Below, in pieces: positions 1 through 8,872 of a stretch of DNA of 64,000 nt. Every line of letters starts with the position of its first letter. The first letter of the stretch is position 1. The stretch comes from Lusitaniella coriacea LEGE 07157. GTDB lineage: Bacteria > Cyanobacteriota > Cyanobacteriia > Cyanobacteriales > Spirulinaceae. Below the pieces are notes generated by a model, which was given only the letters and a program-made list of their open reading frames with translations, searched no databases and was not told the origin of the DNA. A program made the translations under genes and the position numbers. The stretch covers positions 1 to 64,000 of the forward strand of contig NZ_JADEWZ010000004.1 of assembly GCF_015207425.1 (NCBI RefSeq), in the 5' to 3' direction.

Positions 1-878
1 TCAATCCGTCACCCCGTCCCCCCGTCCCCGTTTCAGAAGAAACGTCATCCCCCGTCACCCAATCTCCTCTCCTCTGCGCGCGTCACCTGCGAGTCGGCTT
101 CCCTATGCGCGGCATTTTTGGACAAACCCAACGGTATTTGATGGCGGTTAATGATGTCTCCTTCGATGTCTATCGCGGGGAAACCTTGGGATTGGTGGGA
201 GAGTCCGGTTGCGGCAAATCCACCCTAGCGCGTACCCTGCTGCGCCTCACTCCGGTGATGGATGGCACAATTGAATTTGAAGGACAAAACATTACGCACC
301 TATCGGGGAAACAGTTGCGCCGTCTGCGTCGAGACATTCAAATCGTCTTCCAAAATCCTTATAATTCCCTCGATCCGCGCATGAGTATCGGGAAAACGGT
401 TATGGAACCGTTAAAGATTCATGGGGTGGGGAAAGGTAGGCGCGATCGCAAGGATCGCGTGGCGTACTTATTAGAACGGGTGGGTTTAAACCCAGATTGG
501 ATGAAACGTTATCCCCACGAATTTTCCGGGGGACAGCGCCAACGGGTGTGTATTGCCAGAGCTTTGGCGCTCAATCCGAAGTTTATTATTTGTGATGAGT
601 CCGTGTCGGCGTTGGATGTTTCCGTTCAGGCGCAAGTCTTAAATTTACTCAAAGAATTGCAAGGAGAGTTTGGCTTAACCTATATTTTTATCTCCCACGA
701 TTTGAGTGTGGTGAAGTTTATGAGCGATCGCGCGATCGTCATGAATAAAGGGAAAATTGAGGAAATGGGTCAAGCGGAACAAATTTATCAAAATCCCCAA
801 GCGGCATATACTCGCCAGTTAATTGCCTCAATTCCGACGGGGGGATTTGTCGAACAAGGCGCAATTACAGGCGATTAG
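1..878 (+). CDS. Oligopeptide-type ABC transporter ATPase, C-terminal half (truncated at window edge)
   Basis: ATP-binding protein of the peptide/nickel (Opp/Dpp) ABC importer class. The visible domain has Walker [10 protein letters not shown], a Q-loop in [11 protein letters not shown], signature FSGGQRQR, Walker [12 protein letters not shown] and the switch His in FISHDLS. It ends with the oligopeptide-type tail around [16 protein letters not shown]. An ATG lies at 105, but the frame is open to base 3, and codons just upstream read as the usual strand before the domain ([10 protein letters not shown]). The start is therefore off the window, and this is probably the second ATPase of a double-ATPase protein. 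The residues encoded at 3-80 are Pro/Ser-rich, from CCCGTC-like low-complexity DNA, and look like an inter-domain linker. The family call is firm; the double architecture is inferred. Confidence 0.85.
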   Translation, partial: NPSPRPPVPVSEETSSPVTQSPLLCARHLRVGFPMRGIFGQTQRYLMAVNDVSFDVYRGETLGLVGESGCGKSTLARTLLRLTPVMDGTIEFEGQNITHLSGKQLRRLRRDIQIVFQNPYNSLDPRMSIGKTVMEPLKIHGVGKGRRDRKDRVAYLLERVGLNPDWMKRYPHEFSGGQRQRVCIARALALNPKFIICDESVSALDVSVQAQVLNLLKELQGEFGLTYIFISHDLSVVKFMSDRAIVMNKGKIEEMGQAEQIYQNPQAAYTRQLIASIPTGGFVEQGAITGD

Positions 879-894
879 ACGACATAGATGCATT

Positions 895-1010
895 CAATTT
901 ACGCCTGATGTGAACACCCTGAAACCCTTGCTAGGACAAGGGAACAGGGAAGAGTGAAAAAAATTACCCCAGAGTAAGGGTTTTAGCTTCTAATACACAT
1001 TAAGCGTCAA
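895..1010. repeat. Dispersed repeat R2, copy 1
   Basis: About 116 bp starting AATTTACGCCTGATGTGAA and containing TAAGGGTTTTAGCTTCTAAT. Related copies lie at 18566-18640 (partial) and 25720-25837. It fills the gap between the ABC ATPase and the convergent DUF72 gene. No coding potential is seen. Confidence 0.7.
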
Positions 1011-1012
1011 TT

Positions 1013-1891
1013 TTAAAACAAACTCAATTGTTGGGAAGGTGGAACGATATTATCCCAAGGAAGCGGGGGAATCGGTACGCCTTTTTGTTCTAAAAGTTTT
1101 TGAAATGTACGCGCAGTGTGAGGCGATCGCGCTTCTTGCGGACAATGGACAAAAAAGTAGAGTTGCACGCCTTCTGCTAACCATTCCCGGACGCGATCGA
1201 CCCATTCGGACAGATACGCCTCATTGTACTGGGATTGCGGATGGCTGATGAAGCGAATCAAACTGCGTTTTCCCGTTACGATGGGTTGCAGGGGAACCTG
1301 GGGTTTGCGTCGTTCGGAATTCAATTGAGGATCGTCGGGACAGTTGTAAATTGGGCGCGTATCCAACAGTACCGTTGCAATCCCCAACTCATCAAGAAGA
1401 TCGCGAAGTTGCTCGCAATAGGGAGATTTGAACCAATCCGGATGCCGCACTTCCAGCGCTAAATCGACTTCTTTCGCGGGTAATGCAGCCAAAAACCCTT
1501 GCAAATCTTTGAGGGATTGAGGGCTATAACTGGGGGGAAGTTGTGCGAAAATGATTCCCGCGCGGTCTTCCAACCCTTGAATGCGTTTGATGAAACTGAG
1601 GGCTTCGGGAATTTTGGGTTCAAGCAAACCGCCGTGAGTAATAGTTTTGGGAAATTTAGGGCAAAATTTAAATCCAGGTGAAGTTTCGGCTGCCCAACGC
1701 GCCACTATCGACTGATTAGGGACTGCATAAAAGGTGGTGTTGCCCTCAACTGCGGTCAATCGCTGGCTGTAAAGCTGCAAAAAGTCTTGGGGGCGACTTT
1801 TCGGGGGATAGAACTCACCCAACCAACCTTTATAAGACCAAACCGCACAACCGAGATAGAAATTCCTGCTGGAAACTGGGACATTGGACAT
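1013..1891 (-). CDS. DUF72 (YecE-like) TIM-barrel protein
   Basis: A 292-residue protein of the DUF72/YecE family, whose molecular function is not settled. Family landmarks include the N-terminal GCAVWSYKGWLGEFYPP, the EGNTTFYAVP segment, FKFCPKFPKTITH, EVRHPDWF and the closing YFFVHCPQEARSPHTA. Length and motif order match intact members. The start ATG (complement of 1889-1891) is immediately preceded by a copy of dispersed repeat R1, so any promoter must lie in or beyond that repeat. The family call is secure; no function is assigned. Confidence 0.9.
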   Translation of the reverse strand: MSNVPVSSRNFYLGCAVWSYKGWLGEFYPPKSRPQDFLQLYSQRLTAVEGNTTFYAVPNQSIVARWAAETSPGFKFCPKFPKTITHGGLLEPKIPEALSFIKRIQGLEDRAGIIFAQLPPSYSPQSLKDLQGFLAALPAKEVDLALEVRHPDWFKSPYCEQLRDLLDELGIATVLLDTRPIYNCPDDPQLNSERRKPQVPLQPIVTGKRSLIRFISHPQSQYNEAYLSEWVDRVREWLAEGVQLYFFVHCPQEARSPHTARTFQKLLEQKGVPIPPLPWDNIVPPSQQLSLF

Positions 1892-1895
1892 TGTG

Positions 1896-1992
1896 GTATA
1901 AAATCCGTTTGAATCGCCTTAGTTAGGGCTGACACGGGGAAGGAGAGACACGGTGAATTTTTATGATGGGCAATTTGAAGGATTTGATATGA
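1896..1992. repeat. Dispersed repeat R1, copy 1 (complete)
   Basis: Begins TATAAAATCCGTTTGAATCG, continues with TTAGTTAGGGCTGACACGGGG and ends CAATTTGAAGGATTTGATAT. The ends are imperfect inverted repeats of each other and the middle is a variable run of GACACGG-like units. This is the best reference copy in the window. Confidence 0.8.
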
Positions 1993-2001
1993 AATCCTGA
2001 T

Positions 2002-2364
2002 TCATTTACGACAATTCCGCCGCAGTACCTCTTTCCCATAACGATAAACCACTAAATTGGCACTTCCCACATCTCCCCCACCGCGTCCCCAAACATCTTC
2101 TAGTTCGTAGACAGTTCTTCCATTGCGAAAAGAGTAAATCCAGGAACGTCCCGTATTGCGATTAAAACCATTATTAATTTGAATCCGCGCGCTATCCGTA
2201 CTTTGGAGGTAGGAAAATTGTCGCGTTGCATATTCGCTCAACGTAATTGTATATTCGCGACAGTGGTAGGTGTACGACCAACCCACACCAGCACGAACAA
2301 TGGGAGAGAACGCGATCGCGCCCAGCGTGGTTGCTCCTGCAATAATAAATGAAAGGGGTTTCAT
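2002..2364 (-). CDS. Small secreted protein, unknown function
   Basis: A 120-residue protein with a clear signal peptide: K at position 3, then the hydrophobic run FIIAGATTLGAIAFSPIV, with likely cleavage after VRA near residue 25. The mature part is about 95 residues, rich in aromatic and basic residues, with two cysteines (in YHCREY and RRNCRK) that could form a disulphide. No domain was recognised. Its stop lies 10 bp past the R1 copy at 1896-1992. An overlapping frame upstream was not called because it lacks a signal and shows no family features. Confidence 0.6.
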   Translation of the reverse strand: MKPLSFIIAGATTLGAIAFSPIVRAGVGWSYTYHCREYTITLSEYATRQFSYLQSTDSARIQINNGFNRNTGRSWIYSFRNGRTVYELEDVWGRGGGDVGSANLVVYRYGKEVLRRNCRK

Positions 2365-2507
2365 AACAACTTTCTCCTAAACCATCTTTAGCATTGGCTT
2401 TAACCTTTGGTGAAAGGATAACCATTTTCAACCCATTGTATAGCTGTAGCCATAATAGTTAGGACAACAGCCAAAGCACCAAACCTTGACCCTTCAAGCC
2501 TTTCCCT

Positions 2508-2540
2508 TCTGCCATCTGCCATCTGCCTCCTGCCTTTTGC
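2508..2540. repeat. Heptameric tandem repeat (TCTGCCA/TCTGCCT)
   Basis: Tandem TCTGCCA, TCTGCCA, TCTGCCT and TCCTGCC units followed by TTTTGCTATA. The same tail and units recur at 52797-52835. This is short-tandem-repeat DNA of the kind scattered through cyanobacterial genomes. It lies just downstream of the glycosyltransferase stop. Confidence 0.7.
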
Positions 2541-2544
2541 TATA

Positions 2545-3729
2545 TTACGCCTCACCGTAGGAACTCCGTGCCAAATCAATCCCCAATTCCTTCTCGAAAA
2601 TCTCGCAATACCTGACCGCCGTTTTATTCCAAGACCAATGTTCTCGCGCAAAATCAGCCACATCCGTTCTCAATTGAGTTTGCGTCGAACCCTTTCCCAA
2701 AAACTGCTGAATTTTTTCCGACCATCGTTCGATGACATCGGTTCCTTCGACCTCGCAGGCTACCATAAGATGTGCAGCGCGACTGTAGGCTTGAGCTGTT
2801 TCCGAACCGACCATCACTGGCGTACCGCAAGCCATTGCTTCTTGAACCACCAAGGGAAATCCCTCGCCGCAGGAGGGCAAAACGAGGAGGTCGGCTATTT
2901 GATAGAGTGGGGTGAGAGTGGACTGGGCGCGATCGCGAAAAACAGAAACATTGGCTAAATTCCAAGACTCTGGTGCAATTGATCCCCATCCCGCAAACAC
3001 CCAATTGATATCAGGAAAACGTTGCACTAACTCTTGTACAATTAACAACCCTTTTTTCTCCACAAAACGACCCACAAAAAGGAATAAAGGTCTTTCCATA
3101 GAAAATCTAGACTCTCGGCGCAAAAGCTGTCGTTTTGATTCATCAACGGAAAAAAAGATTTCTCCATCCAAACCATTTGCAATCATCATAGATGGGTGTT
3201 GAAAACGAACCTGTTTGGCAAAATATTGCTGTACCACTTCGCTAATAAATACGACTCGATTTGCCCGTTGAAGTACGAATTTCCCAAGCGTTCGATTCAA
3301 AAAAGAAAGCAATCCGCGAAACAAAGGATTTTTATAGGGAATAAAACCAATGTGCTGCGTAATCAGAATCGGTTTACGTTGAATTTTCGCCCAAAAAAAA
3401 GCAATCAAATTCCCCATATACAGGTAATCGTGTAAATGAATCATATCCGATCGCGCGATCTCGCCCCAAAGTTCAAATAACGATCGGATTCCCCAAATGG
3501 GATAAGGAATTTGTAGATTTTTCTCAATCCAATTATTTGCAGGAATCGGCAGATAGTCAATTCCCTCCACCCTTTCCGGGAGAGGATCGGTATTGCTAGC
3601 AACCCACTGAATATTTATTTCTCGCTGTTGGCAAAGAGACTGCGCCAACTTTCCCGCAACGATTTCTACGCCACCGCGATGGGTTGAATAGTAGTGAGTC
3701 ACCAGTAAAATCCTGAGTTTTTTCTGCAT
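2545..3729 (-). CDS. Family 4 glycosyltransferase
   Basis: A 394-residue GT-B glycosyltransferase (GT4 type) that would transfer a sugar from a nucleotide donor in polysaccharide or glycolipid assembly. The N-terminal Rossmann start LRILLVTHYYSTHRGGVE has the glycine loop. The C-terminal half has FVGRFVEKKGLLIVQE, FAGWGS and the donor-binding stretch LVLPSCGEGFPLVVQEAMACGTPV with the E-x7-E motif. Length is normal for the family. It stands alone, with no other glycan genes nearby, so its substrate cannot be inferred. Confidence 0.9.
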   Translation of the reverse strand: MQKKLRILLVTHYYSTHRGGVEIVAGKLAQSLCQQREINIQWVASNTDPLPERVEGIDYLPIPANNWIEKNLQIPYPIWGIRSLFELWGEIARSDMIHLHDYLYMGNLIAFFWAKIQRKPILITQHIGFIPYKNPLFRGLLSFLNRTLGKFVLQRANRVVFISEVVQQYFAKQVRFQHPSMMIANGLDGEIFFSVDESKRQLLRRESRFSMERPLFLFVGRFVEKKGLLIVQELVQRFPDINWVFAGWGSIAPESWNLANVSVFRDRAQSTLTPLYQIADLLVLPSCGEGFPLVVQEAMACGTPVMVGSETAQAYSRAAHLMVACEVEGTDVIERWSEKIQQFLGKGSTQTQLRTDVADFAREHWSWNKTAVRYCEIFEKELGIDLARSSYGEA

Positions 3730-4029
3730 TTTTTACTTAATCAATCGAAGCTTTCGATCCCTCAAAACTAAAGCCATTGTAAGCATTCAGCTTTTAAACA
3801 ATCAACAATTTCAAATCGCGCAAAATCTGCCCAACCATCTCTTTTCGCAATTTCCCATAAAATCATAAGCGAGAATTGACACAAAAATCTCCCCAAAATC
3901 AATAAGGGGAGACAAAAAAAATATTGCGCTCTCGACTCACTTAAAGTTGAAGGCAATCGATCCAAAAATCAAACAAATGCTGAATTTTTATAAAAAAGAT
4001 CGTGACTCCAACTATCGAGTTTCTCCGTC
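3730..4029. other. Intergenic, nothing recognised
   Basis: AT-rich gap between the glycosyltransferase start and the lipoprotein gene. One short frame on the minus strand shows no family features or convincing ribosome-binding site and was not called. The glycosyltransferase promoter presumably lies here, but no clear -35/-10 pair was found. Confidence 0.5.
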
Positions 4030-4500
4030 CTAACGAACTGTTGTTTGTGCCGATTGCTTCGCAGAATCAGCCGCCTGTTCCAAATTTTGTCGAAGTTGTT
4101 CTACTTTAGACGATACTTGTTCTGAAGCACCTTCAACTGCATTTTCAGTTTTTTCAGGTAAATTCCGAACGGCTTTTCTTGCATTACGATCGAGTTCTTT
4201 GATATTTTCAGCGCCTTCTTTTGCTGCTCGCTTCGTATTTTTGATTGGGTTCCCACTGCGCTTATTCGTATTGCGCTCGGATTGTTTCATCATCGCTTTT
4301 GTGCGAGCTGAAGTCCCCGCTGTATCCCGTCGGTAATCGACATCGCTTTGCGCGTCTTTAGTATAAGTATTTCCGTTTGGAGATTGGGCTTGAACGTTGT
4401 CCGAGCAAGCCGTACTCAAAAAGAGCAAACAACCTGCCAAAAAAACACCCAAAACTTGGGTGATGCGAATAGATTTTAACCGAGAAATCAAAGATTTCAT
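4030..4500 (-). CDS. Predicted lipoprotein, unknown function
   Basis: A 156-residue protein with a lipoprotein signal: basic start MKSLISRLKS, hydrophobic core and lipobox LSTAC, so the mature N-terminus would be Cys32. The rest is strongly charged and probably helical, with repeated Lys/Glu/Asn/Ala stretches resembling amphipathic-helix (apolipoprotein-like) sequence. It has no catalytic motif. It sits alone between the glycosyltransferase and the divergent amylase gene. Lipidation is predicted with fair confidence; function is unknown. Confidence 0.65.
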   Translation of the reverse strand: MKSLISRLKSIRITQVLGVFLAGCLLFLSTACSDNVQAQSPNGNTYTKDAQSDVDYRRDTAGTSARTKAMMKQSERNTNKRSGNPIKNTKRAAKEGAENIKELDRNARKAVRNLPEKTENAVEGASEQVSSKVEQLRQNLEQAADSAKQSAQTTVR

Positions 4501-4568
4501 TTGTTACTTCCCTCCGTTTTTTAGAGATAAAAAATTAATTTGTTGTCAAAAGAGTTCAATAGTTTCCA

Positions 4569-4608
4569 GCGCGCGTGCCGCGAAGCGGATCCCTAGAGGA
4601 TCGCGCCA
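4569..4608. repeat. GC-rich palindromic repeat in the lipoprotein/amylase gap
   Basis: Contains GCGTGCCGCGAAGCGGATCC followed by CTAGAGGATCGCGCC, able to fold on itself. A second copy is at 31987-32024. It lies in the 4501-4909 gap between divergent genes, where nothing else was recognised beyond a Shine-Dalgarno for the amylase at about 4899-4904. Confidence 0.65.
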
Positions 4609-4909
4609 CTTCATCTATATTCTTCTTAAACAGCATCTGTTCAGCTTACCGATTGGAAAGCGATCCTCACCTCTGTCTCAAGCTTCATTCTTCTCAACTA
4701 AAATCCTTCGACTTTCTCTGACTTTGGAGAGATTACCGATTAACCCACTTGATGAAAAAACGCCCGACAACAGTTAAAAGATTGAAATCTATCTAAAGTG
4801 ACAAAGTACTATCTCTCCTAAGATGGATTTTTTTTCCTATATCTTCGGGAAGATTTTCTTTCTAAACGGACTCCCTATGATACATTCATCAACTCCTCAA
4901 GGGGACGTT

Positions 4910-6562
4910 ATGGCAAACAAAATAGAATTTAGACTGCTTGCGCCTTATAACAAAGAAGCTGCATTGATCGGCTGTTTCTCTGATTGGGAAGATATTCCAA
5001 TGGAGAAAGATAACAAAGGTTATTTTCGCACCCAAGTCGAACTGGAAGATGGAACCTATCAATACAAATTCCGCGTCCGTTCCAAAAGTTGGTTTTTTGA
5101 ACCTGATGAGTGGGTTGATGTGGTCGATCCCTACGCCACAGATATCGATAATCCCACGCAAAATGGAATCATCCGCATTAAAGACGGGATAAAAATCGTC
5201 GATACCTACGTGTGGAAACACGACGATAAGCCGCTTCCCACAGACCGCGAATTAGTCATTTACGAATTGCACGTCGCCGACTTTTCAGGGGGTGAGGACG
5301 ATCCCCATGCAAGAGGTCAATACAAGCACGTTATCGAGAAACTGGACTATTTGTGCGAACTTGGAATTAACGCGATCGAATTGATGCCTGTTAAAGAATA
5401 TCCCGGCGATTACAGTTGGGGATATAACCCTCGCTATTTCTTTGCTACAGAATCGAGTTATGGCACCACAGAAGACCTCAAACATTTTATTGATGAGTGC
5501 CACGCCAGAGGAATCCGCCTCATCATGGACGGGATTTATAATCATTCCGAATCCTCCAGTCCCCTCACCCAAATCGACCACGATTATTGGTATCATCACG
5601 AACCTCGCGACCCTGACAATAATTGGGGTCCAGAATTTAATTACGAATTTTACGACGAAAAGTTTGAGCGCAAACCCGCTTGGGAATTTATTGGCGATGC
5701 GGTGCGCTTTTGGATTGAAGAGTATCACATTGATGGCGTTCGTTACGACGCAGCTCGACAAATTGACAACTACGATTTCATGCACTGGATTGTTGACACA
5801 TCGAAGAAAACTGCCGGAGAAAAACCGTTTTACAATGTCGCCGAACACATTCCCGAAACGCCAACAATCACCAATTTTGAAGGCCCGATGGATGGCTGTT
5901 GGCACTATAGCTTCTACTATACAATTAAGGCTCATATTTGCGGCGATACTTTCGAGATCGAACAACTTAAAGACGTTCTCGATTGCAAGCGGCAAGGATT
6001 TTTGGGAGCGACGAATGTGGTCAATTATCTCACCAACCACGACCACGAACGCATCATGGTGGAGTTGGCGAATCGAGATATTTTTGAGGAGGCGGCGTTT
6101 AAACGCTTTAGGTTAGGCGTTGCTTTGCTGATGACCGCAGTTGGCGTACCGATGATCTGGATGGGTGAAGAGTTTGCCGACTATCACACCCTCGACCCAG
6201 AACCCAGTAAAATCGATTGGGGACTATTGGGAAATGATGCCAATCGCAGTTTATACGATTACTTCAGAGGCTTAATCCATCTGCGGAAAAACAATCACGC
6301 ACTTTATACCGAGCAAATTGACTTCTTCCACGAGAATCCAGAAGCAAAAGTTTTAGCTTATACCCGTTGGAATGATGAAGGTTCCCGCGTGGTGGTGGTT
6401 GCTAACTTCTCTGGGGAATATCTTGCAGGTTATCAAGTTCCCAACTTCCCGGCGAATGGAACGTGGCATGAGTGGACGGGAGATTACGATATTGAATCGG
6501 GGGATGATAACATCCTGATCGATTTGCCGGAATATGAAGCGAAGGTGTTTGTTTGGGGTTAA
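4910..6562 (+). CDS. GH13 alpha-amylase family glycosidase with CBM48-like N-terminus
   Basis: A 550-residue alpha-glucan-active enzyme. An N-terminal glycogen-binding-like domain (FRLLAPYNKEAALIGCFSDW) is followed by a (beta/alpha)8 barrel carrying the GH13 regions: MDGIYNH, the nucleophile in GVRYDAAR (about D280), the acid/base Glu in NVAEHIPE and the third carboxylate in LTNHDHER. A C-terminal beta domain follows. No signal peptide is seen, so it is probably cytoplasmic and involved in glycogen or malto-oligosaccharide turnover. ATG 4910 was chosen because AAGGGG lies 5 nt upstream; upstream in-frame starts lack a ribosome site. The cmr3 remnant begins about 45 bp after its stop. The exact linkage specificity cannot be read. 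Confidence 0.92.
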   Translation: MANKIEFRLLAPYNKEAALIGCFSDWEDIPMEKDNKGYFRTQVELEDGTYQYKFRVRSKSWFFEPDEWVDVVDPYATDIDNPTQNGIIRIKDGIKIVDTYVWKHDDKPLPTDRELVIYELHVADFSGGEDDPHARGQYKHVIEKLDYLCELGINAIELMPVKEYPGDYSWGYNPRYFFATESSYGTTEDLKHFIDECHARGIRLIMDGIYNHSESSSPLTQIDHDYWYHHEPRDPDNNWGPEFNYEFYDEKFERKPAWEFIGDAVRFWIEEYHIDGVRYDAARQIDNYDFMHWIVDTSKKTAGEKPFYNVAEHIPETPTITNFEGPMDGCWHYSFYYTIKAHICGDTFEIEQLKDVLDCKRQGFLGATNVVNYLTNHDHERIMVELANRDIFEEAAFKRFRLGVALLMTAVGVPMIWMGEEFADYHTLDPEPSKIDWGLLGNDANRSLYDYFRGLIHLRKNNHALYTEQIDFFHENPEAKVLAYTRWNDEGSRVVVVANFSGEYLAGYQVPNFPANGTWHEWTGDYDIESGDDNILIDLPEYEAKVFVWG

Positions 6563-6606
6563 CGCACTCAACAGTCGAGCATAACGCAAAAGCCAGCAGT
6601 GCCTGA

Positions 6607-6930
<324 letters not shown>

Positions 6931-7070
6931 TTTTAATTTTTGATTCCAACGATGGAAACCCCCTCTTCTACACCTCAGTTAAATTAGTTAAAACATTCGA
7001 GTTTTTGCGGATTGCTTGCCCAATCTTATGAAGAAATCCCATAGAAGTTTCTGGAAAATCACCCAAAATT

Positions 7071-7099
7071 TTGATTGGCAGGGGCGTATTTTCTATTGA
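7071..7099 (+). promoter_or_regulatory. Possible promoter for cmr4
   Basis: TTGATT (7071-7076), a 17-bp spacer, then TATTGA (7094-7099), about 64 bp before the cmr4 ATG. The match to consensus is moderate. It would let cmr4 and the small subunit be read despite loss of the upstream genes. Confidence 0.3.
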
Positions 7100-7162
7100 A
7101 ATATTAGTAGCTCAGTCTCTTTCTCGTACAAATTTCTAACTGCCCAATAGGAGTTACCGTTA

Positions 7163-7999
7163 ATGTATCAAAAAGCCTACGGAATCATCGAAACCCTTGC
7201 CCCCCTTCATGTGGGAGCCAGTGCGGGGGAGGAGACGGGAAATCTTAACCTAATTTTCCGCGACCAATTTACCCAAACGGGGATTATTCCTGGAAGTTCG
7301 ATTCGCGGTCGATTCCGGGCCGATATGCGTTCTCATGATGCCGACAAAACGAACCATTGGTACGGACACGAAGCCATTGCGGGACAAACAGATGGCGGTA
7401 CGACCGAAGCACTGGTGAAATTTGAGTACGCCTCCCTCGTTTGGCTGCCTGTCTTTTGTCCGGGGCAACCGGTGGTCTGGGTAAGTTGTCCGCGCCTGCT
7501 CAAGCGCTACAAACAAATTTCCGGGATTGATGCAAGTATTCCCAAACCCTACACTGCATCGCCCTCGCTGGTGGGGCGCAATATTGGCAACAACCAAACG
7601 GTTTTGTTCTTCAATCTGGGCTTTCTCGCGATCGAGCATAAGGTAGACCTCTCCCCTTGGATTCCCGCAGGCGCAGATTTATCGGCCGAAAATTTGGTGG
7701 TAGTAGCAGACAACGATATTGCCATGCTGCACGATATGGCACTGTACCGTCAGAGTCGGGTGTCCCTCGAACCTAACCAGAAGAAAGCCAAACAGGGTGC
7801 GTTTTTTGATGTGGAAGCACTGCCGGAAGGAAGCGTTTTGGTGTTTCCTGTCGCTCTCAAAGAGTCAGGATGGCAGCCCTTTGGCGAGATGCTGACAGAA
7901 GACCTGTATTTCGGCGGTTTGGAATCCATCGGCTTCGGTCGCTGCCGCGTCACCTTGGCAGGTCAATATTTTGCAAAAACAGTTGCAGTTAGCGCATAG
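7163..7999 (+). CDS. cmr4: Cmr4-like Cas7 backbone subunit, type III-B
   Basis: A 278-residue RAMP protein. The N-terminal LHVGASAGEETG is followed by the typical glycine loop IIPGSSIRGRFR (about 41-52). Later the Cmr4-type block DIAMLHDMALYRQSRVSLEP and FDVEALPEGSVLVFPV is present. In type III-B complexes Cmr4 forms the crRNA-binding filament and cuts target RNA at 6-nt intervals. The loop that normally carries the cleavage Asp reads GNLNLIFRD, and my alignment places Asn29 at that position. It is followed by the small-subunit gene after 20 bp. The family call is firm; activity is uncertain. Confidence 0.88.
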   Translation: MYQKAYGIIETLAPLHVGASAGEETGNLNLIFRDQFTQTGIIPGSSIRGRFRADMRSHDADKTNHWYGHEAIAGQTDGGTTEALVKFEYASLVWLPVFCPGQPVVWVSCPRLLKRYKQISGIDASIPKPYTASPSLVGRNIGNNQTVLFFNLGFLAIEHKVDLSPWIPAGADLSAENLVVVADNDIAMLHDMALYRQSRVSLEPNQKKAKQGAFFDVEALPEGSVLVFPVALKESGWQPFGEMLTEDLYFGGLESIGFGRCRVTLAGQYFAKTVAVSA

Positions 8000-8019
8000 A
8001 TAAAGGAGATTAACAAATT

Positions 8020-8421
8020 ATGGGATGGCAATATTACGGTTTAGATCGAGCAGCACAGAAATTGGTGCTGGATGCCAAAGCGCGCGATCGCCAATCGCTC
8101 AATCAAGCCTTTAAAATGCGCGAAGCCGTTGCCTACGGACTCGAACGGTTCTGGGGCGAACATTTGCGCTTGCAAGCCAAGGAAGCTGAAAAATCCCAAT
8201 ACTGGAAAGAAACGTGGGACGTGTTAGTACAACTCATGAACAGTGCGGGAGTCAAGATTCCCAACGATCTGGTGAATGCCAACCAAACTCAGCAAGTGAC
8301 CGCAATGGCAGAGAAACTGTGGAAAATGAGTTTAGAAGACCAGCGCGTGGCGATGGCAGTTCTAGCGCAGTTGTGCGATTGTCTTGTTTGGTGGACGCAG
8401 CGGTATAAGGGAGAAAAATAG
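8020..8421 (+). CDS. Small subunit (Cmr5/Cas11-like)
   Basis: A 133-residue, probably all-helical protein with many Gln, Ala and Trp residues, for example QAFKMREAVAYGLERFW and VAMAVLAQLCDCLVWW. Size, predicted helical content and position just after cmr4 fit the Cmr5/Cas11 small subunit, which lines the belly of the complex and contacts target RNA. No strict sequence motif defines the family, so the call rests partly on context. A purine-rich Shine-Dalgarno (AAGGAG) lies about 12 nt before its ATG. It converges on vapC with a 4-bp gap. Confidence 0.65.
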   Translation: MGWQYYGLDRAAQKLVLDAKARDRQSLNQAFKMREAVAYGLERFWGEHLRLQAKEAEKSQYWKETWDVLVQLMNSAGVKIPNDLVNANQTQQVTAMAEKLWKMSLEDQRVAMAVLAQLCDCLVWWTQRYKGEK

Positions 8422-8425
8422 CGAA

Positions 8426-8869
8426 TTATACTGTTGCCGGATCGACTGCGATAATTCCTTCGCTTGCATAACGAGTGAAATCTGTTGTATTGAACGTCAG
8501 AATATGCGTCGTGCTGTTAACTTTCATAGCCGCGATCAAATGAGCATCGTGAACTTGAACGCCCGAAACGCCATAATTTATAACGAGTCTGCGCCACTCG
8601 GTATAGACTGTCGGACTATCTGGCAAAACTGGAAAGAGGCGTTCGAGCAAGCTCAACAATTGCTCCGCGTTAGCAGGAGTCAAACCCAAGCCATTTCGGG
8701 CAATCGGTCGCGTTGCCACATTCCAGAACTCAATACAGTTTTGCGGTGCAATGCGCAGTTGGTGTTTGTCTCGTCTCAGTTGACGCATTGCGTTTCGCAC
8801 GATCGGGTGTTGAGGATCGCTGCGATTGGTCAAGCGAAGTAAAACGTTAGTATCGACAAGATAGAACAC
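8426..8869 (-). CDS. VapC-type PIN-domain toxin
   Basis: A 147-residue PIN-domain ribonuclease. The four acidic positions of the family are visible: D6 (LVDTNVLL), E47 (NCIEFWN), D108 (VHDAHLIA) and D130 (FNTTDF). Such toxins cut tRNA or other RNAs until bound by their antitoxin. It lies 3 bp downstream of its antitoxin gene on the minus strand, inside the plus-strand cmr gene row between the small subunit and the cmr6-like gene. It is intact by length and active-site residues. Confidence 0.87.
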   Translation of the reverse strand: MFYLVDTNVLLRLTNRSDPQHPIVRNAMRQLRRDKHQLRIAPQNCIEFWNVATRPIARNGLGLTPANAEQLLSLLERLFPVLPDSPTVYTEWRRLVINYGVSGVQVHDAHLIAAMKVNSTTHILTFNTTDFTRYASEGIIAVDPATV

Positions 8870-8872
8870 AAC

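Noticed and set aside
5285-6046. Minus-strand frame of 253 codons opposite the amylase
   Set aside because: Shadow of the strongly conserved GH13 coding strand; no domain.
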